64,000 nucleotides of DNA. Source: Allocoprobacillus halotolerans. GTDB taxonomy: Bacteria > Bacillota_I > Bacilli_A > Erysipelotrichales > Coprobacillaceae. Positions 38,331-47,613 of the stretch are shown here, piece by piece. Each line of letters begins with the position of its first letter. Position 1 is the first letter of the stretch. The stretch is from assembly GCF_024399475.1 (NCBI RefSeq), contig NZ_CP101620.1:2089608-2153607 (forward strand). Reading direction: 5' to 3'. The translations under genes were made by a program, and so were the position numbers. A model generated the notes under the pieces. That model saw only the letters and a program-made list of their open reading frames with translations. It had not been told where the DNA came from and searched no databases.

Positions 38331-39251
38331 TTAATTATGTTCTTTTTTAGGATCTTTAATAATTTCAGCAATTGATGTCACAGCACCAGCGATTCCTTGT
38401 AAATCAGTAGGAATAATGATTTTTGTGGCATCACCTTTTGCAAGATTTTCTAAAGCTTTGAATCCTTCTAGTGTAATATAAGGTTGCTGAGGTTGAGAAT
38501 TGTTAATGTATTCAATACCTTTTGCTTGTGCTTCATAAACTAATCTTAAGGCTTCTGCTTCACCTTCAGCACGAGCAATCTGTGCTTCTTTTTCAGCAGT
38601 AGCTTCAAGAATCATAGATTCTTTTTTACCTTCAGCCGTTAAGATAGCGGCTGTTTTCTTACCTTCAGCTTGTAAGATAGCTTCACGTCTTTCACGTTCA
38701 GCACGCATTTGTTTTTCCATAGCTTCTTGAATATCGCGAGGTGGAATAATATTTTTAACTTCTACACGATGAATTTTAATTCCCCAAGGATCAGTTGCTT
38801 CATCTAAGATGGAACGCATTCTTGAATTGATGATATCTCTAGAAGTTAATGTTTCATCAAGTTCAAGATCCCCAATAATATTACGTAAAGTTGTTGCAGT
38901 TAATGTTTCAATTGCATTTAATGGTCTGACAACACCATAAGTAAATAATTTAGGGTCAGTTATTTGGAAATAAACAACTGTATCAATTTGCATTGTGACG
39001 TTATCTTTTGTGATAACAGGCTGTGGAGCAAAATCTAAGACTTGTTCCTTTAAAGATACTTTATTTGCAATTCTATCCAACAAAGGAATCATAATATGCA
39101 AACCAACAGTGCAAGTACGATTATAAGCGCCAATTCTTTCAACAACATAAGCATATGATTGAGGAATAATACGAATTGTTTTTGCAATAATGATAATAAT
39201 TAAGATCAAAAGCAATATAATCCATAAATAATTAAAAATATTGTCTAACAT
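38331..39251 (-). CDS. SPFH-domain protein, stomatin/paraslipin (QmcA-like)
   Basis: A 306-residue protein: one N-terminal membrane helix (residues 5-25), the SPFH/band 7 domain (VVERIGAYNRTCTVGLHIMIP) and a long charged coiled coil (about 185-250, RAERERREAILQAEGKKTAA). Such proteins form membrane microdomain scaffolds. It overlaps by 7 bases the NfeD-like gene upstream, the standard stomatin-NfeD operon. Confidence 0.93.
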   Translation of the reverse strand: MLDNIFNYLWIILLLILIIIIIAKTIRIIPQSYAYVVERIGAYNRTCTVGLHIMIPLLDRIANKVSLKEQVLDFAPQPVITKDNVTMQIDTVVYFQITDPKLFTYGVVRPLNAIETLTATTLRNIIGDLELDETLTSRDIINSRMRSILDEATDPWGIKIHRVEVKNIIPPRDIQEAMEKQMRAERERREAILQAEGKKTAAILTAEGKKESMILEATAEKEAQIARAEGEAEALRLVYEAQAKGIEYINNSQPQQPYITLEGFKALENLAKGDATKIIIPTDLQGIAGAVTSIAEIIKDPKKEHN

Positions 39252-39693
39252 GAAATATCATCTCCTTTATCCATTTTTTTAACGACAACATGTGAACCTT
39301 CAATAGAAACAATTTCAGCATATTCACCAGCTGGAATTATGACATTATTAAGACTCGTAGCTGACCACAAATTTCCCATGACTTTGACTTCACCTTTTTG
39401 ATCAGCAGTAATCATTTCTGTGACAAGACAGTGTTTTCCAATCATTCTGTCAAGATTTGTTTTAACTGTATTTCCACGTAGGTATTTTTTAGCAAGTGGT
39501 CTTGTAATAAGAATACATACAACCGATATAACAGCAAAAACAATAACTTGAACAATTTCATGCATTCCTAAAAATCACAAATAAGAGCCCCAATGGCACC
39601 AATTCCAAACCAGATGCTAACTAAATCAATCGTTATAGCTTCTACAATTATTGCAATCACAAGAATAATCGTCCAGATAAGATTTGTTGACAT
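39245..39693 (-). CDS. NfeD-like membrane protein (one frameshift)
   Basis: ATG 39693 (MSTNLIWTIILVIAIIVE) after AAAGGGGAA. A T5 run near 39571 should be T6, joining ALICDF to LGMHEIVQVIVFAVIS. It has three to four membrane helices and a C-terminal OB-fold (GEVKVMGNLWSATSLNN). It is the short NfeD type that partners SPFH proteins. Corrected length about 149 residues. Confidence 0.88.
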
Positions 39694-39712
39694 GGTTTTG
39701 TTCCCCTTTCCA

Positions 39713-40078
39713 TTATAATTGAATAATCATTATAGAATGCACAATATCATAGGTCGCTTTATACTTATAACATTGTTGCTTTGAAAAATCTAAATCAAAT
39801 TCTACACTGAGGTCTAATACAAATGATTTATTAGAAATTCTTCCATAGCTTTTCCCAAGTGAAATACGATGCAATTGACTTTTAGGATAAATATTTTCAT
39901 CAATTTCCTGTTTGGATACAGGTTTAATTCCTATTTGTTGTGTTGCTCTATCAATCCCTAAAAGAACATAATTTACGTCTTCGAAATGAACACATGCTGC
40001 TTTGTTTAAAGTTAAATTTGTTTCATAAATGGTAACAGTCATTGTGGCTATATCATTTGTTGACCATTCAAAGTTCAT
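39713..40078 (-). CDS. Hypothetical protein
   Basis: A 121-residue protein starting at ATG 40078 (MNFEWSTNDIATMTVTIYETNLTLN) with AGGAGG upstream, so it is a real gene. It is strand-rich with no signal peptide and no motif I recognise. It sits directly upstream of the NfeD-SPFH pair with 19 bases between and is probably in their operon. Confidence 0.6.
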   Translation of the reverse strand: MNFEWSTNDIATMTVTIYETNLTLNKAACVHFEDVNYVLLGIDRATQQIGIKPVSKQEIDENIYPKSQLHRISLGKSYGRISNKSFVLDLSVEFDLDFSKQQCYKYKATYDIVHSIMIIQL

Positions 40079-40208
40079 TCATATCCTCCTCCTTAACTCT
40101 ATTATATTATTAAAATTATTTTTTTCAATAAAATTAATGAAAAGTTTTTAAATCAGTCAGTATACAATCTCACACGAATAGTTTATAATACAAATGAAGG
40201 AGAAAAGA

Positions 40209-40649
40209 ATGAAAAAGAAAATATTATTTATATTATCAATGATGTTGTTATGGGGTTGTCAAAATGACAGGACTTCGATAGAAAAAATAACATTATCCAA
40301 ACCTGTGACAATGCTTTATTTTTATATTGAAACTTGTTCAGAATGTCAAGCCTTTAAAGAAACAGCTATTCCTTATTTAGAAGAAACATTCGGTGATTCT
40401 CTGACAATCCAGCAATATGATCTAGATGATGATTCTACTCAAGCTGTTTATGAAGATGTGATTGTCAAATTAGATCAATTTGATCAATCTCTTTATGGCA
40501 TGGGACCAATGTATGCGATAGAAGGATATTATGCAAAAGTTGGTTATACTTCAGGCGATGAAGAATACATTGTTCAAGATATTCAAAATGCAGTTGAACA
40601 AAAGACATTGAGTGATGAGTTAAGTGGATTACGTTTTACATATCAATAA
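40209..40649 (+). CDS. Thioredoxin-like lipoprotein
   Basis: About 146 residues from ATG 40209 (MKKKILFILSMMLLWGCQND), with lipobox LLWGC. A thioredoxin-type active site CSEC follows (FYIETCSECQAF). It should act as an extracytoplasmic thiol oxidoreductase or redox sensor. It is a tandem paralogue of the next gene, 2 bases away. The CSEC pair is unusual compared with CGPC or CPHC. Confidence 0.75.
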   Translation: MKKKILFILSMMLLWGCQNDRTSIEKITLSKPVTMLYFYIETCSECQAFKETAIPYLEETFGDSLTIQQYDLDDDSTQAVYEDVIVKLDQFDQSLYGMGPMYAIEGYYAKVGYTSGDEEYIVQDIQNAVEQKTLSDELSGLRFTYQ

Positions 40650-40650
40650 A

Positions 40651-41103
40651 ATGAAAAAAATATTATTAGTTTTATTGATGTTTATCAGTGGTTGTCAAGT
40701 GAAACCACAATATTATTTATATGTTTATTATGCGAAAACTTGTCCTCATTGTCGTTCATTTATGCAAGTTGTGATTCCAAAATTGGAAACAGAGTATGGA
40801 AGTCAAATGGAAATTATCAAGCTGGATATTGATGAAGAATCATCAATAGAATCCTATGCCAAAACATGTCATCTATTAGAAGACTATGTTGTCAATGATC
40901 AATCAGGAAGTGTTCCGTTTATTGTTTTAGATGGCTATTTTGCATGGGTTGGATATCAGATGGGAGAAGATCAGTCATTTTTAGAAATGGTTCACCAGGC
41001 GATTGCTGGTGAAGATGTAGCGGTTGATAATCATGAAATATATTTTTTAAAGAGGGTCAGACATTTCACGAAGGAGGATGATTATTATGTCAACACCACA
41101 TAA
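40651..41103 (+). CDS. Thioredoxin-like lipoprotein
   Basis: About 150 residues from ATG 40651 (MKKILLVLLMFISGCQVK) with lipobox ISGC and active site CPHC (YYAKTCPHCRSFM). It resembles the preceding protein in layout, including a conserved FDGYFAWVGY-like C-terminal stretch (LDGYFAWVGYQMG versus IEGYYAKVGYTSG). The stop overlaps the deoD start by 17 bases. Confidence 0.78.
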   Translation: MKKILLVLLMFISGCQVKPQYYLYVYYAKTCPHCRSFMQVVIPKLETEYGSQMEIIKLDIDEESSIESYAKTCHLLEDYVVNDQSGSVPFIVLDGYFAWVGYQMGEDQSFLEMVHQAIAGEDVAVDNHEIYFLKRVRHFTKEDDYYVNTT

Positions 41104-41788
41104 TCAAGCACAAAAAGGAGAAATTGCTAAAACTGTTTTAATGCCAGGAGATCCTTTACGTGCAAAATTTTTAGCAGAACATTATTTAGAAGATGTTCAT
41201 CAATTCAACACTGTGAGAAATATGTTTGGATATACAGGCTATTATCATGGTAAACAAGTTTCTATTATGGGTTCTGGAATGGGACAACCATCAATTGGTA
41301 TTTATTCACATGAACTTTATACACAATATGATGTTGAAGCTATCATTCGTATTGGGTCTTGTGGTTCTTTACAAAAAGATGTCCATTTAAGAGATATCAT
41401 TATTGCACAAGGATCTTGTACAGATAGTAATTTTGCACATCAGTTTGAACTTCCTGGAACATATTCAGCAATTAGTTCTTATGATTTACTAGAAAAAGCT
41501 GTAGAACAGGCAAAATTAAAAAATGCAAGTTATCATGTAGGAAATGTCATTGCTTCAGATATTTTCTATCATGCTGATAAAGATGCAGGCAAGAAATGGG
41601 CATCAATGGGATGTCTTGGTGTCGAAATGGAATCTTATGCTTTATTTGCGACTGCTGCTTATTTAGGGAAAAAAGCATTAACATTATTAACAGTTTCTGA
41701 TTCACTCGTTACCCAAGAAGAAACAACTGCTCAAGAAAGAGAACAAACATTTACAACCATGATGGAAATTGCATTGGAGATTGCTTAA
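41087..41788 (+). CDS. deoD: Purine nucleoside phosphorylase, DeoD type
   Basis: ATG 41087 (MSTPHNQAQKGEIAKTVLMPGDPLRAKF) with AAGGAGG upstream. A 233-residue hexameric PNP with the phosphate-binding GDPLRA, RIGSCGS and the VEMESYALF sugar/base site. It phosphorolyses purine nucleosides. It overlaps by 1 base the HAD gene downstream. Confidence 0.95.
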   Translation: MSTPHNQAQKGEIAKTVLMPGDPLRAKFLAEHYLEDVHQFNTVRNMFGYTGYYHGKQVSIMGSGMGQPSIGIYSHELYTQYDVEAIIRIGSCGSLQKDVHLRDIIIAQGSCTDSNFAHQFELPGTYSAISSYDLLEKAVEQAKLKNASYHVGNVIASDIFYHADKDAGKKWASMGCLGVEMESYALFATAAYLGKKALTLLTVSDSLVTQEETTAQEREQTFTTMMEIALEIA

Positions 41789-42408
41789 TGTTACAACGTG
41801 TTGCTTTATATGATTTTGATAACACCATAGCTTCAGGTGATTCCATTGCACGATTATTGGCTTATGATTTAAAGAAATATCCTTATCACTTTTTCTATTT
41901 CTTTAAAGTTGCTTTCTATTATGTTTTATACTTATTACATTTAGGAAGTTTTGAAAAAGCAAAATCAGCTTTATTGTTTCCTTTAAATCATATGGATAAT
42001 GATCAACTCAAAGCTTTTTATCAACAAGAAATTGAACCAACATATTATTCTCATATTGTCAAACAAATGGAACAGGAAAAGCATCAAGGTTATCTCGTTA
42101 TTATTTGTACGGCTTCATGTGAGGCTTATATGCAATTTCAACAGTTGCCTTGTGATTGTTTATTGGGAACAAGAACAATAGAGAAAAATCACCAACCAAC
42201 TAGCCAGGTGATTGGTAAAAACTGTAAAGGTCAAGAGAAAGTGCCACGTATTCAAGAATATTTAAAATCAAAAGATATAGAAATTGATTATGAACATTCC
42301 GTTGCTTATTCTGATTCATCATCAGATATACCAATGTTATCATTAGTCAAAAATCGTAAAAGAATTGCCTTGAAAACTGGTCAAATCAGTGATTTTGAAA
42401 TAAAATAA
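41788..42408 (+). CDS. HAD-IB family phosphatase (SerB-like)
   Basis: A 206-residue HAD protein: motif I YDFDNTIASGD, motif II VIICTASCEAY, Lys in GKNCKGQEK and motif IV AYSDSSSDIPML. The DxDxT motif is DFDNT, as in HAD-IB phosphatases. A hydrophobic stretch near residues 40-65 is the helical cap. Possible substrates include phosphoserine-like or lipid phosphates. Co-transcribed with deoD. Confidence 0.85.
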   Translation: MLQRVALYDFDNTIASGDSIARLLAYDLKKYPYHFFYFFKVAFYYVLYLLHLGSFEKAKSALLFPLNHMDNDQLKAFYQQEIEPTYYSHIVKQMEQEKHQGYLVIICTASCEAYMQFQQLPCDCLLGTRTIEKNHQPTSQVIGKNCKGQEKVPRIQEYLKSKDIEIDYEHSVAYSDSSSDIPMLSLVKNRKRIALKTGQISDFEIK

Positions 42409-42462
42409 AAAAAGATTGTCCGTCTGAAATAGTGGATACTATTCATTCGTGACAATCTTTTT
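42409..42462 (+). terminator. Bidirectional terminator between HAD and DUF378 genes
   Basis: AAAAAAAGATTGTC pairs with GACAATCTTTTTTT across a 25-base loop that holds a smaller hairpin. Confidence 0.8.
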
Positions 42463-42657
42463 TTATTGATCTAAATCAGTAAATAATAACATAATATTAA
42501 TAATACCAGCAATACCAACAATCATATAAATAATGGCACTTAAAAGGGCATAGCCAAAAATAGCTTCTACAAGATTAAAATTAAAGAGGCCAATGAGTCC
42601 CCAGTTGATTGCACCAATGATGGTAAAAACTAAAGCAATTTTCTGTATCATATTCAT
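42463..42657 (-). CDS. DUF378 small membrane protein
   Basis: A 64-residue protein with two membrane helices. ATG 42657 (MNMIQKIALVFTIIGAINWGLIGLF) follows GGAGG; a longer frame starting at 42708 lacks a ribosome site. The GAINWGLIGLFNFNLVE segment is diagnostic for DUF378. Function unknown. Confidence 0.85.
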   Translation of the reverse strand: MNMIQKIALVFTIIGAINWGLIGLFNFNLVEAIFGYALLSAIIYMIVGIAGIINIMLLFTDLDQ

Positions 42658-42751
42658 TTTTTCTATCCTCCTAATGATATTATAACCAAAGCAATAATCT
42701 TTATTCATAAAAAAATTGACAAATCATAAAATGTGATGAGGAGGAAGAATC

Positions 42752-43742
42752 ATGAATAAAAAAATCATTGCAATAGCAGTGAGTGTGATTGTTGTTATTG
42801 TAATAGCAGTTAGCTTTTTTCTTTAAATCATCATCATTGGATGATTTGATTAAGGAGGCCAATGAATGTCAAAGTTATCAATTGGTTGGAAATATGGAAA
42901 TGTTGGAAAATGATGAATTAAAATCTTATCAGGTTACATCGACTTATGCACGTCTTGATAAGAAAGATTATTATAAAGTAGAACTTTATGATAAATCTTT
43001 AAATCAATCACAAGTCATTGTTAAAAATGATGAAGGTGTATTTGTATTGACGCCATCTTTAAATCAAGCTTTCCAATTCCAAAGTGAATGGCCGAATAAT
43101 TCACCAAAACCATACATCTATCAATCTTTAATTTCATTTTTAAAAGAAAATCAATCAGAAAAAATTAAGGATGGATATTTAGTGCAAGGAGAAATGGCTT
43201 ATGAAAATGATGAACGTGTCAAAAGTCAGGAAATTAAATTTGATAAAGATTTAAAGCCAGTGTATATTAGTGTTTTTGATCAGGATGGAACTGAAATCAT
43301 TAAAGTTGAAGTGACATCTTTTACTATGAATGAAACGATGAAGAAAGATGACTTTTTACAAAAAAATATCATCAAAACAACAAAAACACAATATACTGAT
43401 AGTGTGGCAGCATCTTTACCACTTTATCCAGTGTCTTTGATGGGATCAACTTTAGAAAATGAAAAAGTTTCAACAATTGATGATGAAATTAATCATATTT
43501 TAAAATTTACTGGTGAAAAATCTTTTACGATTGTTGAAAAAACATCTAAAGATAATGAAGAGTTAAAAATGGAAACTATTGATGGATATATGATTGATAT
43601 GATTGATGGTGTTGCTTTTGAAAATGATCAACAGATGACCTATATTTCTTCTGGTATTGTGTGTTCACTTTATTCCAATGATTTAACAACCCAAGAAAAG
43701 TTAGCGGCTTTATCAAGTATGCAATCATCTCAAGTGAAATAG
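42752..43742 (+). CDS. LolA-like exported protein (frameshift in signal region)
   Basis: ATG 42752 (MNKKIIAIAVSVIVVIVIAVSFF) follows GAGGAGG. The frame breaks near 42820 in a T6 run; here either one T too many or two missing restores FKSSSLDDLIKEANECQSYQLVG. The rest, about 330 residues in all, resembles the LolA/sporulation outer-membrane-lipoprotein-sorting fold (TSTYARLDKKDYYKVELYDKS..., NDEGVFVLTPSLNQAFQFQSEW). It is probably an anchored extracytoplasmic protein. It lies just upstream of alr. Confidence 0.65.
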
Positions 43743-43812
43743 GGGAAAACCCTATTTTTCTTGAAAAAAGGATATGATGGATTATACTAAAACATTGAAA
43801 AGGGGTGAAAAT

Positions 43813-44888
43813 GTGACACATTATCGTAATACTTATGCTTGTATTCGTTTAGATTATTTACAAGATAATGTTGAAACATTATATCAAAAAGTACGTAAAC
43901 CATTTATGGCGATTATTAAAGCAAATGCTTATGGACATGGTTACCAGCAGGTGGCTAATGTTTTAAAGGATAATCCACATATTTCAATGTTTGGTGTCGC
44001 AACATTAAAAGAAGCGATTGATTTAAGAAATATAGGAATTCAACAGGATATATTGGTTTTGGGAGCTATTCCCATTGAAGATTTAGATTTAGTGATTCAC
44101 TATGATATTACTTTATCATTATTTTCAAAAGATTATATGAATGAAATCAAAAAACTATACCATCATCAAAAAACAGTGAAAGTGCATATAAAAATTGATA
44201 CTGGAATGAATCGTATTGGTATAAAATCACAAGAGGAATTTGAAGATATTTTGACTCATTGTCAAAATTCTATTTTTCAAGTTGATGGTGTTTTTACACA
44301 TTTTGCAACAGCTGATGATCCTTTGCAAAAAGAGGCTTATCAAAGCCAAATTGACATGTTCTATGATATCATTGGTCAGCATTCTTTCAAATATATTCAC
44401 TGTCAAAATTCAGCAGCTATGATGTATCATCATGATGAGCGTTCTAATTTAGGACGTATTGGTATTGCTATGTATGGTATTGATCCTGCTGGTGAAGAAT
44501 GTAAAGAATTAAAACAGGTGATGTCTTTATATACACGTGTGGCGATGATTAAGAAAGTAAAAAAGGTGAACGTATAGGATATGGTTTGACTTATACAGCT
44601 TTAAAAGATGAATATATTGCAACTTTGCCAATTGGCTATGCTGATGGCTTAATTCGTGCTAACCAAGGTAGACAAGTGTATATTCAAGGACATTATTATC
44701 CAATTGTCGGAAGAGTTTGTATGGATCAGATGATGGTAAAAATTGATGAAAATGTTCATTTACATGATCGTGTTGAAATCTTTGGTGAACATATATCACT
44801 TGCTCGTATGGCGAAAGAGTTATCAACCATTCCTTATGAAATTGTATGTTTAGTGAGTGAACGTGTAGAAAGAATTTATCAAAAATAA
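43813..44888 (+). CDS. alr: Alanine racemase (one frameshift)
   Basis: GTG 43813 (MTHYRNTYACIRLDYLQDNVETLY) is preferred, with AGGGGTG upstream. The PLP lysine is in MAIIKANAYGHG and the catalytic tyrosine in IGYGLTYTALK. The frame breaks near 44565, an A6 run that should be A7; restoring it gives VKKGERIGYGLTY. Corrected length about 359 residues, normal. It supplies D-alanine for peptidoglycan and is normally essential. A terminator follows. Confidence 0.95.
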
Positions 44889-44912
44889 AAAATCCCATTT
44901 GGGATTTTTTAT
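44886..44912 (+). terminator. Bidirectional terminator after alr
   Basis: AAAAATCCC / GGGATTTTTT stem shared with the convergent gene at 44909. Confidence 0.85.
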
Positions 44913-45337
44913 TTGAAGTTTTCTTTAATGAAATCATATAAAGAATAGTATTGGCTATAACCTTCTTTTTTTGCAGTGACTTTTCCATCTTTAATAATAA
45001 ATGTAATTGGATAAGTGACATTCGTATCAAAAGTCTTTTCAACATAGCTATCAATATCTTCTATTTCAGAAGTATCTAAATAATAGAAAGGTGTTGAACG
45101 ATTCTTAGTTGTGTATTTTGTCATCACTTCTTGATAACTTGTCATTGTAGAGTTTGTAGAATCACCTAATACCACAACGAAATCTTCTTGATCTTCTACC
45201 ATTTGTGTTAATTGACTTTGTGAAATCGTTTTATAATCTTTAAATGTTGCCTGACGATATATAAAGAGTCCTAAGAATATCAAAAGCACTAATCCAAAGA
45301 CGCTAATTTCTTTTGCAAATTTCTTTATAAAATTCAT
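44909..45337 (-). CDS. Membrane-anchored thioredoxin-fold protein without CxxC
   Basis: A 142-residue protein: one membrane helix (residues 10-28) and a thioredoxin-like fold (FVVVLGDSTNSTMTSY... YPITFIIKDGKVTAKKEGY). The active-site CxxC is replaced by STNS, so it is not a disulfide oxidoreductase. The conserved cis-proline context (TYPITFIIKDG) remains. ATG 45337 follows GGAGG. Role unknown. Confidence 0.7.
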   Translation of the reverse strand: MNFIKKFAKEISVFGLVLLIFLGLFIYRQATFKDYKTISQSQLTQMVEDQEDFVVVLGDSTNSTMTSYQEVMTKYTTKNRSTPFYYLDTSEIEDIDSYVEKTFDTNVTYPITFIIKDGKVTAKKEGYSQYYSLYDFIKENFK

Positions 45338-45462
45338 ATTTTATGCCTCCTAATGCTCATATTCTAACAAATTTCAAAACATATGACAATAAGAATATTG
45401 TGTGAATGTTTGGGCTTGTTTCAAGATAATGTTTCTTTTATAATAAAAATGAGGTGGAATTC

Positions 45463-46008
45463 ATGAACGAACACGATTCAACACGATATCTTTTTGCACA
45501 AAGTATTAAAGATTTAATGGCAAAACAATCATTAGATAAAATGACAGTTACAGATATTGTCAAACATAGTGGTATGACAAGACAAACTTTTTATCGTTAT
45601 TTTAAGGACAAATATGATTTGGTCAATTGGTATTTTGAAAAACTGGCAGATAAGTCTTTTCGTCAAATTGGAAATTCTTCAACTTTACGTGAAGGATTGA
45701 TTAAAAAGTTTACTTTTTTATTAAATGATAAAATCTTTTTTATGCAGGCTTTTCAATCTAAAGATTATAATAATGTTGAAAACTACGATTATCAATGTAT
45801 TTTAGAGTTTTATCAAAATATTATTCATAAAAAGATAGGAGAGATTCCAACAGATATTATGTTTCTATTAGAAATGTATTGTCATGGTTCAATTACAATG
45901 ACTGTGGAATGGGCAATATCAGGAATGACAAAGACACCTGAAGAAATGGCAGATTTGTTGATTGCAGCCTTGCCGCCTAAGTTAGAACAACTTTTATCTG
46001 ATTTGTAA
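45463..46008 (+). CDS. TetR/AcrR-family regulator (DhaS-like)
   Basis: A 181-residue regulator with an N-terminal helix-turn-helix (MTVTDIVKHSGMTRQTFYRYFKDKYDL) and the TetR_C_8-like C-terminus common in DhaS-type regulators (TMTVEWAISGMTKTPEEMADLL). ATG 45463 follows GAGGTGG. Its gene is upstream of, and separate from, the dehydrogenase at 46132. Confidence 0.88.
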   Translation: MNEHDSTRYLFAQSIKDLMAKQSLDKMTVTDIVKHSGMTRQTFYRYFKDKYDLVNWYFEKLADKSFRQIGNSSTLREGLIKKFTFLLNDKIFFMQAFQSKDYNNVENYDYQCILEFYQNIIHKKIGEIPTDIMFLLEMYCHGSITMTVEWAISGMTKTPEEMADLLIAALPPKLEQLLSDL

Positions 46009-46028
46009 CAGGCATGATGCCTGTTTTT
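46008..46028 (+). terminator. Terminator after the TetR gene
   Basis: ACAGGCAT / ATGCCTGT stem with T5. Confidence 0.85.
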
Positions 46029-46131
46029 ATATAGAATATATTGAATTAATTATTTTGATATATTTACTTTTTCAATAATGCATTTGATAAATTGCTAGCC
46101 ATATAGTAAAATATTATTTGGGAGTGAGAGT

Positions 46132-47088
46132 ATGAATGTTTTAATGTTAGCACCTTTAAGAGAAGAAAATTTTCGTAAAATTGAAGAAGCTTTTCCAGAT
46201 TTTCATTTTACTTACAGCAAGAGGATAGATGTTACACAAGAAATGATTGATAATAATGATATTATTGTTGGAAATCCACCATTTTTTGTTGATTTCAATA
46301 AAAGCCATCTTAAAGCTATTCTTTTAAATAGTGCTGGTAGTGATGAATATGTGAGAAAGGGATTGTTACATCCTCAAACGATCCTTGTTAATGCTAGTGG
46401 AACATATGGTAAAGCTATTGCTGAACATACGATTGGTATGATTTTAGCACTAAATAAGAATATAAAAACATATGTTAAACAGATGAATGAACATTTATGG
46501 CAAGTTGTACCTACGGGTAAAGAAATCTATCAAAGCTGTGTCGTTATTGTTGGTTTAGGGGATTTAGGTTATGAATTAGCAAAAAGATTAAAAGCTTTTG
46601 AATGTCATATCATTGGTATAAAGAGGACAAAATCTGATTTATTACCTTGTGTTGATGAAATATATACAACTGAATACTTGGATAAAGTATTACCACAAGC
46701 TGATTTTGTGATATCAACATTACCTCAAACAAAAGAAACGATTCATTTATTTAATAAAGAAAAGTTTTTAAAAATGAAGAAAGATGCTGTATTTGTAAAT
46801 GTAGGAAGAGGAAGTGCAGTTGATACAAATGATTTAATGGAAGTCTTGGATCAAGGACATTTGTATGGTGTTGCATTAGATGTTTTAGAACAGGAACCAT
46901 TATCTTTATATCATCATTTATGGGATTATGGCAATGTTATTATTACTCCACATGCTTCTGGTGGTTATGTATGGGAAAGTACAAGACAATATTATACTGA
47001 TTTAGTTATAAGAAATATCAAACATTTATTAAATAATGAAGAATTAGAAAATGAAGTTGATTTTGAAACAGGTTATCGAAAAAAGTAG
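46132..47088 (+). CDS. D-2-hydroxyacid dehydrogenase family protein
   Basis: A 318-residue NAD(P)-dependent dehydrogenase: the nucleotide motif VIVGLGDLGYELAKRLK, the catalytic arginine in VNVGRGSAVD, Glu in LEQEPLS and His in ITPHASGG. Family members reduce 2-oxoacids such as phenylpyruvate, hydroxypyruvate or glyoxylate. ATG 46132 follows GGGAGTGAG. A terminator ends the gene, and the group II intron sits directly behind it. Confidence 0.9.
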   Translation: MNVLMLAPLREENFRKIEEAFPDFHFTYSKRIDVTQEMIDNNDIIVGNPPFFVDFNKSHLKAILLNSAGSDEYVRKGLLHPQTILVNASGTYGKAIAEHTIGMILALNKNIKTYVKQMNEHLWQVVPTGKEIYQSCVVIVGLGDLGYELAKRLKAFECHIIGIKRTKSDLLPCVDEIYTTEYLDKVLPQADFVISTLPQTKETIHLFNKEKFLKMKKDAVFVNVGRGSAVDTNDLMEVLDQGHLYGVALDVLEQEPLSLYHHLWDYGNVIITPHASGGYVWESTRQYYTDLVIRNIKHLLNNEELENEVDFETGYRKK

Positions 47089-47090
47089 TA

Positions 47091-47123
47091 AAAAAATGAC
47101 AAGTGACCATGCTTGTCATTTTT
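47091..47123 (+). terminator. Terminator used as group II intron target
   Basis: AAAAATGACAAG (47092-47102) pairs with CTTGTCATTTTT (47112-47123). The intron begins about 4 bases after the T-run. Confidence 0.88.
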
Positions 47124-47613
47124 CTTTGTATGCCGGGCATGGCATATATCTAGGTGGTGAAAGTCCACTGTGGGGGCGATGTCGCAACTGCCAACCACTA
47201 GCCAATATCAAGGGTGTCTATCGTGAGATGGAATCTGAAAGAAGATGGAGGCAAAGTCCTGGTCCGAGGAACACGAATCACATCAGGCATATAATAGGGA
47301 CGAGTGTGCAAAACAACACGAAGTCATAAGAGGTTGCGGAATAGGACTATTATATGTAAATGTGGCGGATATATGGGAGGAAAGAGATATGACCTTATCC
47401 CGGGAGGTCTCACTAGCGATACAGCAGTAACAACGAATAGTGAGAAGTCAGCAGAAGTCGTAGTAGTAAGGAAGTGACTGTAATGGTCATGGAGCGAAGG
47501 ACTGAATAAATCTATCAGTTATTGAATTTTGAATTGATTTCATTATACGAAACCGTGGAGATAGACGAGTACACTAGAAGACCCGAAAGAAGAATGTAGG
47601 GAAGGTGAGTATA

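Noticed and set aside
47128-47430. Open frames in the 5' part of the group II intron
   Set aside because: They lie in ribozyme domains and have no protein character.
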